From positions 1 through 37,116 of IMG/VR virus record IMGVR_UViG_3300036719_001055: a DNA stretch of 37,116 bases. One strand, 5' to 3'. Origin of the DNA: a virus. The translations under genes were made by a program, and so were the position numbers. A model generated the notes under the pieces. The model was not told the DNA's origin, made no database searches, and saw nothing but the letters and a program-made list of their open reading frames with translations. This document shows, one piece after another, positions 30,457 through 37,116 of the stretch. How positions within the stretch are numbered: position 1 is the stretch's first letter; the number at the start of each line of letters is the position of its first letter.

Positions 30457-31799
30457 CACCCGATCCTTGTGCTCTGTTGGGGACCGCAGTCCCAGATGTC
30501 GTCAAGGGCGAACGCATAGTTCATGCTCTTGACCACAGGTGTCGAGATTTTAGGACCGGGGTGCGATTTCGCCATCACCGGGCGCGCAGCGAGCGCGAGA
30601 TACCGGAACGAGTCACTCGCGTGCGAGTGCTGGTCGTGCTTGGGCCGGTTGCGGTAGGTCTGGGTCTTCTCGTCCCACTCCCGCATGTAGGCGCGGAGGT
30701 GGTCGACGCCGTCGTAGGTGACCTCCTCGTCAAACCAGCACTTGGGCAGCACCAGCCGCGCGGCCTCAATGCCGTCCTGCAGCGACATCTCGGGCACCAG
30801 ACGCGGCCGGATGCCGTTGGCCAGGAACTGCTCGATGATGGATTTTCCCGTCTGCAACGACTTGGCGCGGGCATCGTGAGGCAAAAAGACGCCCTCCGCG
30901 TTGACCCGGTACGGGCGTGACTTTACCCAGTCGATGTAATGCTGGATCGGCTGGTTGTCCGCTTCGTAGAAGTCGACGATGCGATACCCGTCGCGCGTCT
31001 CCTGCCATCCCCACCAGCTGCAGCTGTCGGTGTAGCCCAGGTCGGCCACCAGGTTGACCGGGAACGCCGGGTCGACAGGGAACTTTCCGATCCGGCCCTG
31101 CTCGTAGGCGTCGCCGATCTGCTTGGCGTAGTACGCGCCCGGCACCGCGGCATCAAACGAGCACTCGTACTCGACCTCAAACGCCTCCGGCGTCATCTGC
31201 GCCTTGGCGTCGCGCAGTTCATCAGGGTGGATGATGTTGGTCTTGGACGCGGGCAGCTCCAGCAGCATGTGCGTGGCCGGGTTCAGCCGCGCCTCCTCGC
31301 GCAAATTCCAGAACAGGTTCTTGCCGCGGGGCGTGCCGGCAAAAATCGCCCACCCGCGGCGGTCTGACAGCGCCGGGCGGATCACCGTGTACCAGGCGCT
31401 GGGCCTCATGTCGCCCACCTCGTCCAGCACCGCGCCGTCGAAGTACATGCCGCGCAGGGCGTCGTAGTTGTCAGCGCCCGCGACGTAGATCGTCGACTCG
31501 CCCTTGTGGCCGTTGTTAATCGAAATCTTCAACTCAGATTCGTTGGGCGGCCTGGTCCAGAACGGCCGCGTCAGATCCTTGAGGTAGCCCCACGCCACCC
31601 GCTTGGCCTGGTCGCGCTGGGGGGCCAGGTAGGCAAACTGCGGCTTGGGCAGCGCTGTCTCGAGCGCGCCCAGGACCAGGTCGGCGCACATGGCCACCGT
31701 CTTGCCGCAGCGTCGGTGCGCCACCACCACCGTCCAGCGGCGGTCGCGGTTGTGCAGCGGCAGGAACACCTGGCGCGGTTGGTATTCCTGCAAATTCAT
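30456..31799 (-). CDS. terL: Terminase large subunit, 447 aa
   Basis: The packaging motor. The ATPase part carries Walker A AHRRCGKT at 27-34 and Walker B VLDE at 124-127 (FDGAVLDEVGD), with a coupling motif GTPRGKN soon after. The C-terminal RNase H-fold nuclease has an Asp in VADLGYTDSCS, a middle acidic cluster (VPEMSLQDGIEAAR) and a final Asp in HDQHSHASDSFRYLAL. These cut the concatemer. The length is short for a terminase but complete. It starts 16 bases after a DUF3310 gene, and stop and portal start overlap. Confidence 0.93.
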   Translation of the reverse strand: MNLQEYQPRQVFLPLHNRDRRWTVVVAHRRCGKTVAMCADLVLGALETALPKPQFAYLAPQRDQAKRVAWGYLKDLTRPFWTRPPNESELKISINNGHKGESTIYVAGADNYDALRGMYFDGAVLDEVGDMRPSAWYTVIRPALSDRRGWAIFAGTPRGKNLFWNLREEARLNPATHMLLELPASKTNIIHPDELRDAKAQMTPEAFEVEYECSFDAAVPGAYYAKQIGDAYEQGRIGKFPVDPAFPVNLVADLGYTDSCSWWGWQETRDGYRIVDFYEADNQPIQHYIDWVKSRPYRVNAEGVFLPHDARAKSLQTGKSIIEQFLANGIRPRLVPEMSLQDGIEAARLVLPKCWFDEEVTYDGVDHLRAYMREWDEKTQTYRNRPKHDQHSHASDSFRYLALAARPVMAKSHPGPKISTPVVKSMNYAFALDDIWDCGPQQSTRIG

Positions 31800-31815
31800 G
31801 TCGCGGTGTTGATGT

Positions 31816-32037
31816 TCATCCGCGCGTCAAGCGCTGGATCTCGCGGTCGATGTACCAGCGCGCCTTGCGCAGGTCCTCCACCGGGCTGTTGGATTTCAGC
31901 CCCGCGCGCCAGACGTACTTGATCGCGTTGCCCAGGCAGAAGTTCATGTGCTCGGTGATGTCGATGCACTCCACCCCGCTCGGGTGGGCGGTGTAGTGGG
32001 CGGGGTGGTTGACGGGGTCGTGTTGAGGTTTGCTCAT
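31816..32037 (-). CDS. DUF3310 protein, 73 aa
   Basis: Starts at ATG 32037. The sequence has the DUF3310 pattern: DPVNHPAHYTAHPSGVECID at the front, then FCLGNAIKYVWRAGLKS, and a Lys-Ala-Arg-Trp-Tyr-like end (DLRKARWYIDREIQ). DUF3310 is widespread in phages, often annotated as nucleotide-kinase-like, without proven function. Its place between the two terminase genes is unusual. No strong ribosome site is seen. Confidence 0.85.
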   Translation of the reverse strand: MSKPQHDPVNHPAHYTAHPSGVECIDITEHMNFCLGNAIKYVWRAGLKSNSPVEDLRKARWYIDREIQRLTRG

Positions 32038-32214
32038 AAGGTTGGTCGGGGGTAGAGGAAAAGGGGCGGGGGCCCCTGCTGCGGCCGCCCCCTCCCCCGT
32101 CGCCTCGAAGGGGGGTAGGGGGTCAGGAATCGCCCCGGCCCCGCAGTGCCCCGCGCACGGGCCCAGGATCGCGCAGGAGACGCGATCGCAGAGCAGGTCA
32201 GGCCAGGGCCCCAC
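32038..32214 (-). promoter_or_regulatory. Very G/C-skewed gap between TerS and DUF3310 with terminator-like hairpin
   Basis: No gene is supported in these 177 bases. On the minus strand a stem GGGGCGG / CCGCCCC (32091-32085 with 32069-32063, 15-base loop) is followed by TTTT, a terminator-like structure. A second perfect stem GATCGCG / CGCGATC is at 32167-32187. The plus strand has several runs of four to six G, which could form four-stranded structures. The gap stands between packaging genes and may hold a packaging or regulatory site. Confidence 0.45.
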
Positions 32215-32742
32215 CTAGCCCTCCGCGGGCCTTGTAGGCCGTTCTATCGCGTCGGCATCCGGCGCCTGGCCACTGGCCGGCACCCCCTCCGCCCCTGTGC
32301 CCGGATCAATGATCCGGTACGTGCCGTCGTTTTCCCGTTGCAGATCAAGCACTTGCGCCGGCTGGTTCTCAATTTGTGCCGCAGGTGTGCCCACTTGCCG
32401 CTGCGATAACCAGCCCAGCTCCAGCCTGATACCGCCGTCCACGTTGGCCTGGACCTGCAACGGCAGCGCCTTGTTGACCATGGCCGCGAAGATCTGCCGG
32501 TCGCCCAGGCTGCCCTGCGCGCGCTCCACCAGCCAGGCCGCCAGGCCCTTGGTGCCCTTGCTGTCGGTCACCTGGCTGGCCGCGATCTCGACGGCCTCGC
32601 GGATCGTGCGCGTGACCTTGTTGGGCACGCCCTTAGCGCGGCCCGCCGGCAGCTCGCGCCCGTCAGGCGTCCGCATGACCGGCCTCTTGACCGGCTCAAC
32701 TTTGGAGCGCGCCTCCTCAGCCTGATGTTGCGTTTCCATCAT
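32215..32742 (-). CDS. Terminase small subunit-like DNA-binding protein, 175 aa
   Basis: Starts at ATG 32742 or 32739. The N-terminal part has the pattern of small-terminase-type proteins (RAKGVPNKVTRTIREAVEI, then helical ASQVTDSKGTKGLAAWLVER) and the middle an oligomerisation-like helix (RQIFAAMVNKALPLQVQ). The C-terminus is acidic and Pro-rich. Its place two genes before the large terminase supports the call. It would recognise phage DNA for packaging. The start has no good ribosome site. The repeat-rich gap just upstream could be its binding site. Confidence 0.72.
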   Translation of the reverse strand: MMETQHQAEEARSKVEPVKRPVMRTPDGRELPAGRAKGVPNKVTRTIREAVEIAASQVTDSKGTKGLAAWLVERAQGSLGDRQIFAAMVNKALPLQVQANVDGGIRLELGWLSQRQVGTPAAQIENQPAQVLDLQRENDGTYRIIDPGTGAEGVPASGQAPDADAIERPTRPAEG

Positions 32743-32989
32743 GCCGCCATTTTCTCACCAACGCGCCAAGCAAAAGGGCCGCCCACCTGGAGCAGCCCCT
32801 TGTGCGTTTCGGTGCGCTCGCACCTCACTCGCCACACGGCGAGTGTATCACTGCTAGCGCAAGCGCTCGCACCCCCTCGCAGGGCCTGGCCCCCGCCTTT
32901 AGGCGGCGGGGCCATGCCAGGCCTCCCTGCTGCGTCAGCATGCGCCCGCACTGCGAGCGCACTGCTAGCGCATGCGAGCGCAGCCCCGA
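32743..32989. repeat. Structured gap before TerS with hairpins and repeated GCACTGC units
   Basis: In these 247 bases: a perfect 8-pair hairpin CACTCGCC-ACAC-GGCGAGTG (32826-32845), a 6-pair hairpin at 32811-32824, a large imperfect inverted repeat (32881-32928, inner stem GGCCCC/GGGGCC), and a short tandem array of GCACTGCGAGC / GCACTGCTAGC / GCATGCGAGC units at about 32948-32981. CACTGCTAGCGCA-GCG also occurs at 32849-32865. A minus-strand frame of 89 codons runs through it (32739-33008) but crosses a terminator. Candidate packaging or regulatory region. Confidence 0.6.
32772..32798 (-). terminator. Terminator directly upstream of the terminase small subunit
   Basis: Minus-strand stem GGGCTGC / GCGGCCC (seven pairs including one G-T) with a 9-base loop is followed by TTTT and GCTT. 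It lies 30 bases before the TerS start, after the replication genes. It could separate early-leftward from late transcription. Confidence 0.6.
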
Positions 32990-33775
32990 TCAATCCCCGC
33001 AGAAGCACGACAGCGTCCCCTCGTCATTGAACATATCGGCCTGGTCGACCATGAACCGATGCAGGTCCGAGTAGCTCGGCCGATCGCTGCGGAAGGTCGC
33101 CCCAACCGCCTGCTCCTGTCGCGCCCACCACACCGCGCGCTCGGGCTTGTCCTTGACCAGCCCCGCGATCTGCTGCGGGCCCTTCATGAAGCACAGGTCG
33201 CAGTTGCCCAGCGCCGTGACGCCGTTGCGGAACTCCAGCTCCAAATCGAACGGCTGAGCGCGCCAAAAGGCCTGCACATCGGCCTGGGTGACGCCCGCGC
33301 TGACCAGCGGCAGCAGCAGACCTCGAGCGCGCAGCTTTGGCACGCGCCTGGGCTCATCAGCGCGCACGCCGACCATGGTTTCCCAGTCGCCTGGGCCCAG
33401 CAGCCGCTCGATGGCCTTGCCCTTGAGCTCCTCGCTGCAGAACCTGGCCACGGGGTTGGGCAGGTAGCTCTTGGCGGCGATCAGCTCGGCGAAGGGCTCG
33501 CCGGCTCTGCTGGCTGTCTCAAACGTCACGCGCTTGTACTTGGGCGCCTCGCGTTGGTATTCCACCCACGTGATGGGAACTCCCCAATGCTCTGAGCACG
33601 CCTGCACGAACCGCAGTGTGGCCTCGTCCTCCTTGCCGGTGTTAGCGAAGGTGACGACGGCCTCGGGCGGCAGGCCCTGGTTGGCCTGCAGCACTCGCCA
33701 CAGCATGTAGGCGCTGGTGCGGCCACCTGAAAAGCTAATGCAGGTCTGGCTGTCAATTTTGAAAGGGTCACGCAT
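32990..33775 (-). CDS. PAPS reductase family protein with extra cysteine pairs, 261 aa
   Basis: The PP-loop SFSGGRTS at residues 14-21 binds the pyrophosphate of ATP or a similar nucleotide. RFCSEELK at 111-118 is the region that carries substrate-binding residues in this family. Cys113, the pair Cys192/Cys195 (NCDLCFMKG) and the C-terminal pair Cys257/Cys259 (SCFCGD) suggest a metal or iron-sulfur site, as in the thiolation members of the family and the phosphorothioation enzyme DndC. Several tailed phages carry such genes. It lies between the primase-helicase and TerS. Sulfur chemistry on nucleic acid is possible; whether it reduces PAPS is doubtful. Confidence 0.78.
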   Translation of the reverse strand: MRDPFKIDSQTCISFSGGRTSAYMLWRVLQANQGLPPEAVVTFANTGKEDEATLRFVQACSEHWGVPITWVEYQREAPKYKRVTFETASRAGEPFAELIAAKSYLPNPVARFCSEELKGKAIERLLGPGDWETMVGVRADEPRRVPKLRARGLLLPLVSAGVTQADVQAFWRAQPFDLELEFRNGVTALGNCDLCFMKGPQQIAGLVKDKPERAVWWARQEQAVGATFRSDRPSYSDLHRFMVDQADMFNDEGTLSCFCGD

Positions 33776-35894
33776 CGCTGCTGCCCCGCCACATTGCCGG
33801 AGCCCCAGAACCCTGCGCAGCCCGCATCCGGCCCACCTCGGTCAGCACCACGCAGCGGTGCTTCTTGCGGTGCTCGTTGATGTATTCCTGCTCCTGCACC
33901 AGGCCGTCGCGCTGGAGTTCAAACAGCATCGAGAACAGCTCGCCGCGGTCGAACCCTGCCGGGAAGTCAGCCGAGCGGCGCAGCACGGTGTAGGCGTTGT
34001 TGTTGGACTGCGCGGACATCGACAGCCGCTGGCCTGCGCGCTCGGCGTCCATGACCATGCGCAGAATCGCAGCGCGTTGCGTGTTGCGCATCAGCGCTGC
34101 CGCAGCAGCATGGCCAGGGATGGTCCCGAAGCGCTTGAACGTCTTGCTGCCCTGGTCGAACTCCACGCGCAGCTCGTCCTGCAGCGGGCCCAGGTTGCAC
34201 TTCTCGTGGCGCACGGTGACGACCTGGCCATCGCGGACCATGGCCCAGCGGCTGCGCGCTGAGTTGTTCCAGGCCGTCGACCCTGAGAACGTGCTGTTGG
34301 TGTCTTGGCCGGCGCCCATGCGCACGCTGGCCTTGTCGACGTGGGCCAAGAGCAGCACCGCCGCCCGGGTGACGTGAGCGATCAGGTTCAGGGCCCGCAT
34401 GAAGCCCCTGACTGCGGTTCGGTCGTTCTCGTTGTCCGCGAACACGTCGCTGGCGTTGTCGATCACGATCACCTCGGCGCGCGTGCGCACCGCGGTGTCG
34501 GCCAGCCACTGCATGCGCTCGGTCGGGTGGCCATCGCGCCACAGGACGCAGTCGGCCTGGGTCAGGTCGTAGACGGCCATGCGCCCGGCCAGGTCACGCA
34601 TGGCCACGCCCTGGTCCTGGCAGATGTTGGCCACGCGGAAGTGCACCGTGCGGGCCTCGTCCTCGCCACTGAGCACCAGGACCCGGCTCTGCTTGGTGTC
34701 GATGCCCATGAACTGCTGCCCGGTGGCCAGGGACACGCCGAGCTGCAGGCTGAGGTTCGACTTGCCCACGCCTCCGTTGGCGGCCAGCAGCGTCACCGTG
34801 CCCTCGGGCAGCCAGCCCTCGAGGCGCCAGGCCGTGGGCTCGGGTTGCGTCGTGGCCAGGTTGCCCCAGTCCATGGGCACCAGGTCGCCGGGCTTACTTT
34901 CTGTCGGCACTTGTTCGTCATTGCCGAGGTTCAGGTTCACCGTGATGCTGGGCGGCTTGCGGTTGTCAGGCGCGAACTTCTCCGCGCTCTTGACCGCCCG
35001 CTCGATCTCGTCGTACCGCGACTGCCAGCGCCGGATCTCCTCCTCGGGCCCGGTGGGCTTGACCTGGTGCATTAGGTCGCGCAGGAACTCGACCGCCGCG
35101 CCCGGGAACATGCCGTTGCTGACCAGGCTAGCGGCCAGCCGCGTGATCGACTCGTGATACACGCGCTCACCCACTGGCGCAGTCAGCCCCGCGATCATCT
35201 CGCCGGCGTGCACGCCCTGCCCTGACGTTGATGCAGATTTAGTGGTCTGCGCATCAGACGCCGCGCGCAGGTTGTCCAAGTCGATCCCGATCGCGTGGCA
35301 GGCGTCCTCGAGGGACCAGCGCACGCTCGGGCGCCAGGTGTCCAGCTGCACCGCCCACTCGCCGGCCGCGCGCGGCTTGGTGTTCTGCCCGACTGGCAGC
35401 CGGACATAACGCACCGCGTTATTACCGGAGCGGTCAGCCTTGATGAACCCCCGCGTGGCCAATGCCTGCATAAGTAGATCTACGAGCTGCCTATTCCGGG
35501 CATCGGGGTCATCAAGGTCAATCAAGATGCCGACCTGGAACTTGCCCGGGCTGGTCTGGATCGCGTAGCTGTAACCCTGCAGGTCCTGAAGCTGAACGTC
35601 ATCCAGCACCAGCACCGCAAGCCGAACGAATGAATCCTTGCGTCTGACGATCTCGCCGTCCTCGGTGGCCGCGAGAACGGCAGTGCAGAAATATGTGTTG
35701 TCTTGTCCGCTGCGATCAATGAGAGCCGCCTGCTGCGGCGTTCCCTTGTAGAGCCGCCCAGCCCACACGGCCGGCGGTGCGTTGCTGGGGTCTGCGCGGA
35801 ACGTGCACACCCAGCCGTGTGTGCCCTCCACAAGCTCGCCGTAGATCTCGGCCAGGAAGTCGCTGTTGGTCATGGTTGGTGCTCCGACAACCAT
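33768..35894 (-). CDS. Primase-helicase, RepB-like primase plus RepA-type AAA ATPase, 708 aa
   Basis: A two-domain replication protein. The N-terminal half (about 1-200) resembles phage RepB-type primases, with LAVLVLDDVQ and a TSPGKFQVGILIDLDD strand-turn typical of that fold. The second half is a RecA-like hexameric helicase (AAA_25/RepA type): Walker A ANGGVGKSN at 372-380, SGEDE at 409-413, Walker B VIVIDN at 475-480, then LLLAHVDK. A final winged-helix-like part (FDRGELFSMLFELQRDGLVQ) follows. Starts at 35894 or 35873, both with a ribosome-site-like sequence. No separate polymerase is encoded, so host polymerase would be used. Confidence 0.85.
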   Translation of the reverse strand: MVVGAPTMTNSDFLAEIYGELVEGTHGWVCTFRADPSNAPPAVWAGRLYKGTPQQAALIDRSGQDNTYFCTAVLAATEDGEIVRRKDSFVRLAVLVLDDVQLQDLQGYSYAIQTSPGKFQVGILIDLDDPDARNRQLVDLLMQALATRGFIKADRSGNNAVRYVRLPVGQNTKPRAAGEWAVQLDTWRPSVRWSLEDACHAIGIDLDNLRAASDAQTTKSASTSGQGVHAGEMIAGLTAPVGERVYHESITRLAASLVSNGMFPGAAVEFLRDLMHQVKPTGPEEEIRRWQSRYDEIERAVKSAEKFAPDNRKPPSITVNLNLGNDEQVPTESKPGDLVPMDWGNLATTQPEPTAWRLEGWLPEGTVTLLAANGGVGKSNLSLQLGVSLATGQQFMGIDTKQSRVLVLSGEDEARTVHFRVANICQDQGVAMRDLAGRMAVYDLTQADCVLWRDGHPTERMQWLADTAVRTRAEVIVIDNASDVFADNENDRTAVRGFMRALNLIAHVTRAAVLLLAHVDKASVRMGAGQDTNSTFSGSTAWNNSARSRWAMVRDGQVVTVRHEKCNLGPLQDELRVEFDQGSKTFKRFGTIPGHAAAAALMRNTQRAAILRMVMDAERAGQRLSMSAQSNNNAYTVLRRSADFPAGFDRGELFSMLFELQRDGLVQEQEYINEHRKKHRCVVLTEVGRMRAAQGSGAPAMWRGSSDA

Positions 35895-35896
35895 GG

Positions 35897-36139
35897 CTAC
35901 ACCTCAACGGCCACCAGCTCCTCGATCTTGATGCGCACTTTCTTGTCGCGCGCAATCTTCATCAGCTCCGGCCAGTGCCGCTGCGGGATCTGGCCCCCAG
36001 TGCCCTCGGGCCGCGGCTGGCACCAGCGGCTGAGGGTGCTCTTGTCTAGGTTCAGGCGCTCAGCGACCTCGGTTTTGCCGCCCAGGCGCTGGATGACGTC
36101 ATAGGCCGGGGACAGGGTATGGATCGTGGGAATTGGCAT
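35897..36139 (-). CDS. Cro-like HTH protein, 80 aa
   Basis: ATG 36139 has GGAG five bases upstream. The core LSPAYDVIQRLGG KTEVAERLNLDKSTLSRW has the HTH pattern of Cro/CII/Cox-type phage regulators, with a Gly-rich wing or loop (RPEGTGGQIPQRHW) of the kind seen in proteins of the Cro/YdaS sort. It is divergent from the CI-like gene and the first leftward gene, so it is likely to repress the repressor promoter or to launch the lytic transcript. It ends two bases before the primase-helicase gene. Confidence 0.78.
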   Translation of the reverse strand: MPIPTIHTLSPAYDVIQRLGGKTEVAERLNLDKSTLSRWCQPRPEGTGGQIPQRHWPELMKIARDKKVRIKIEELVAVEV

Positions 36140-36156
36140 TTGCACTCCGTGATGTT

Positions 36157-36201
36157 GTTGCCGCAATCTTGAGGCTGCTCATTGTATGAGGTTGACGCAA
36201 C
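36157..36201. promoter_or_regulatory. Two similar operator-like dyads in the immunity region
   Basis: GTTGCCGCAAT at 36157-36167 and GTTGACGCAAC at 36191-36201 share the dyad GTTG-N3-CAA and are centred 34 bases apart. The second covers the -35 box of the repressor promoter (36192-36197). A minus-strand -10-like TACAAT (36186-36181) lies between them. This is the expected layout of CI/Cro operators; binding is inferred. Confidence 0.6.
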
Positions 36202-36220
36202 ATGGAGAGACTGCCACTAT
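36192..36220 (+). promoter_or_regulatory. Promoter of the CI-like repressor
   Basis: TTGACG at 36192-36197, a 17-base spacer and CACTAT at 36215-36220. The leader to ATG 36266 is about 40 bases, without a clear ribosome site. An operator-like dyad overlaps the -35 box, which would allow autoregulation. Confidence 0.65.
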
Positions 36221-36265
36221 CTAGTCCCTGTTGATTAAGAAGCGGCTCTTTCGCTTTGCGTAGCT

Positions 36266-36850
36266 ATGAACACACAATGGTTTCGTGATCGGCTTGCCGA
36301 CAAGAAGTTGTCGCAGAGAAGGTTGGCGAAGATGTTGGAAATTGACCCAGCAGCGGTGTCCCTCATGTTCAGAGGCATGCGCCGTATCACGCCCCACGAG
36401 GCGCACCAGATCTCGGTCATTCTCGGCGTGCCCTTGAACGAGGTAATGCGCAACGCCGGCATCGAGGTGACCGAGGACGTCAGGCGCTGCCCCGTGGCCG
36501 CGCACGTGGATGAGCACGGTGTGGTTACGACAATGCCACCGCGAACTCACGACGACGTCATTGGCCCTGGTGACTGTCCTGTTGGGACGTTCGCAATTCA
36601 GGTGCGGTCGCACTCGAGCACCAAGGATGGGTGGCTGCTGTTCTTGACGCCCGCCCAGGTGGCGCCTGCAGAGAACATCGACCAGCTGTGCCTGGTGGCC
36701 ACAGGCGACGGCCGGCAGATCCTGGCCGTAGTGCGCCGCGGCTACCGCCGGGACACGCACAACCTGATCATCTGGCCCTCCAACGAGATGATCTCCGACG
36801 CCTCGATCGTCTGGACCTCCACGGTCCTCTGGATCAAGCCCCTGTATTGA
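36266..36850 (+). CDS. CI-like repressor, HTH plus LexA/S24-like C-terminal domain without the dyad, 194 aa
   Basis: Residues 1-65 are an HTH_3 domain (LSQRRLAKMLEIDPAAVSLM, then HEAHQISVILGVPLNEVM). Residues 100-194 have the strand order of a LexA/S24 domain: FAIQVRSHSSTKDGWLLFL where active enzymes have GDSM, and ILAVVRRGYRRDTHNLI where they have the catalytic Lys. The Ser is only loosely matched and the Lys is an Arg or Val, so self-cleavage on DNA damage is doubtful. It is the master repressor by position, divergent from the Cro-like gene, next to its own promoter and operators. Confidence 0.8.
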   Translation: MNTQWFRDRLADKKLSQRRLAKMLEIDPAAVSLMFRGMRRITPHEAHQISVILGVPLNEVMRNAGIEVTEDVRRCPVAAHVDEHGVVTTMPPRTHDDVIGPGDCPVGTFAIQVRSHSSTKDGWLLFLTPAQVAPAENIDQLCLVATGDGRQILAVVRRGYRRDTHNLIIWPSNEMISDASIVWTSTVLWIKPLY

Positions 36851-36861
36851 CCTGATCGGGC

Positions 36862-36878
36862 CTAGGGTATATCCCTAG
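36862..36878. promoter_or_regulatory. Perfect inverted repeat CTAGGG-TATAT-CCCTAG
   Basis: Six-base arms around five bases, 12 bases after the repressor stop and 20 bases before the -35 of the early promoter. It lacks a T run, so an operator is more likely than a terminator. Confidence 0.5.
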
Positions 36879-36897
36879 TAAAAAGTTTGTGTTGGTA

Positions 36898-36926
36898 TTG
36901 AGAAAAGCCAAACATGGAGATATAGT
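36898..36926 (+). promoter_or_regulatory. Strong rightward early promoter
   Basis: TTGAGA at 36898-36903, a 17-base spacer and TATAGT at 36921-36926, near consensus. It drives the small early genes across the join. ATGGAG-N9-CTCCAT (36914-36934) spans the -10 box as an operator-like dyad, and the ten bases AACATGGAGA before the -10 also occur in the repressor promoter (36199-36208). Confidence 0.72.
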
Positions 36927-36958
36927 CACTCCATCGCAACACGAACCGGAGCCCGAAC

Positions 36959-37116
36959 ATGAACCAAGCCCAACAACTTTTGCAGCAGATCGCCGCACTG
37001 CCAAACACCACCCTGTTCCCATTCAGCCAGGGCGGCGGCTACAAGATCTGCGAGCAGCGCCCCAGCGGCGTGAGCCTGACCAGCGTGTGGACTGATCGCA
37101 AGTCCACGGTCGAACT
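36959..37116 (+). CDS. Small early protein, 5' part (continues at position 3 after the join)
   Basis: ATG 36959 with GGAG seven bases upstream opens the 66-residue protein described at position 3. The window ends in codon 53 of it. The rest is read from the left end of the window. It is the first gene of the early rightward transcript. Confidence 0.75.
   Translation, partial: MNQAQQLLQQIAALPNTTLFPFSQGGGYKICEQRPSGVSLTSVWTDRKSTVE
36990..37116. repeat. Terminal direct repeat, right copy (circular overlap)
   Basis: Identical to bases 1-127. Removing one copy leaves a 36,989-base circle. Confidence 0.95.

Noticed and set aside
28207-30519. Very long plus-strand frame (770 codons) opposite the portal and 462-aa genes.
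   Set aside because: A typical mirror frame in GC-rich DNA: composition dominated by Arg, His, Leu, Val and no domain; the minus-strand genes there have recognisable proteins and ribosome sites.
32739-33008. Minus-strand 89-codon frame filling the gap before TerS, ending in an ATGA overlap with it.
   Set aside because: It crosses a terminator and a cluster of hairpins, overlaps the end of the PAPS-family gene and has odd composition. The ATGA overlap keeps a small doubt.
1-37116. CRISPR array, insertion sequence or rRNA.
   Set aside because: No evenly spaced repeat-spacer pattern, no transposase-like frame with terminal inverted repeats and no rRNA-like stretch was seen.

Overview
This window is very probably one complete temperate phage genome, recovered as a circular molecule. 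The first 127 bases are repeated exactly as the last 127 bases, so the unique length is 36,989 bp and one small gene runs across the join. Base composition is GC-rich by eye, and gene content (integrase next to a tRNA-His, CI/Cro-type switch, portal, HK97-type coat, ejection-type internal proteins, no tape measure, sheath or tail tube) points to a short-tailed (podovirus-like) temperate phage of a high-GC proteobacterium, perhaps a betaproteobacterium. The host assignment is inference from composition and tRNA sequence only.

Rightward arm (36266 to the join, then 1 to 5827, + strand): a CI-like repressor (36266-36850), a strong promoter (36898-36926), then a tightly packed run of small early genes and a recombination module: a Sak4-like ATPase, a DUF669 ssDNA-binding-type protein, a Cas4-like PD-(D/E)XK nuclease with an iron-sulfur type cysteine set, an HNH endonuclease, a zinc-ribbon protein and a RuvC-like resolvase. 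The integrase has its own promoter (4810-4838) and ends seven bases from a complete tRNA-His gene on the opposite strand, which marks the probable attachment region.

Leftward arm (36139 down to 6162, - strand, about 30 kb): a Cro-like HTH protein, a primase-helicase, a PAPS-reductase-family protein, then after a structured gap with a terminator the packaging genes (TerS, DUF3310 protein, TerL), portal, a 462-aa protein of unknown role, scaffold, major capsid protein, an Ig-like presumed decoration protein, tail adaptor and nozzle proteins, a proline-rich protein with acidic repeats, a GNAT-like protein, internal virion proteins (one ending in a peptidase S74 domain), two tail-fibre-type proteins, and a lysis cassette (holin, SAR-type endolysin, nested Rz/Rz1). 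A metallopeptidase-like protein, a metallophosphoesterase and two small proteins follow, and the arm closes at a clear terminator (6105-6132). One small gene (26938-27141) is read against this arm.

The immunity region (36140-36265) carries two similar dyads (GTTG-N3-CAA[C/T]), one covering the -35 box of the repressor promoter. Items most worth a second look: interlocked alternative hairpins downstream of the capsid gene, a recurring ACYCACGAC motif at gene starts, terminators placed in front of the packaging genes, the complete tRNA-His with a possible promoter of its own, the counter-oriented small gene, and several virion-region proteins with unusual repeats.
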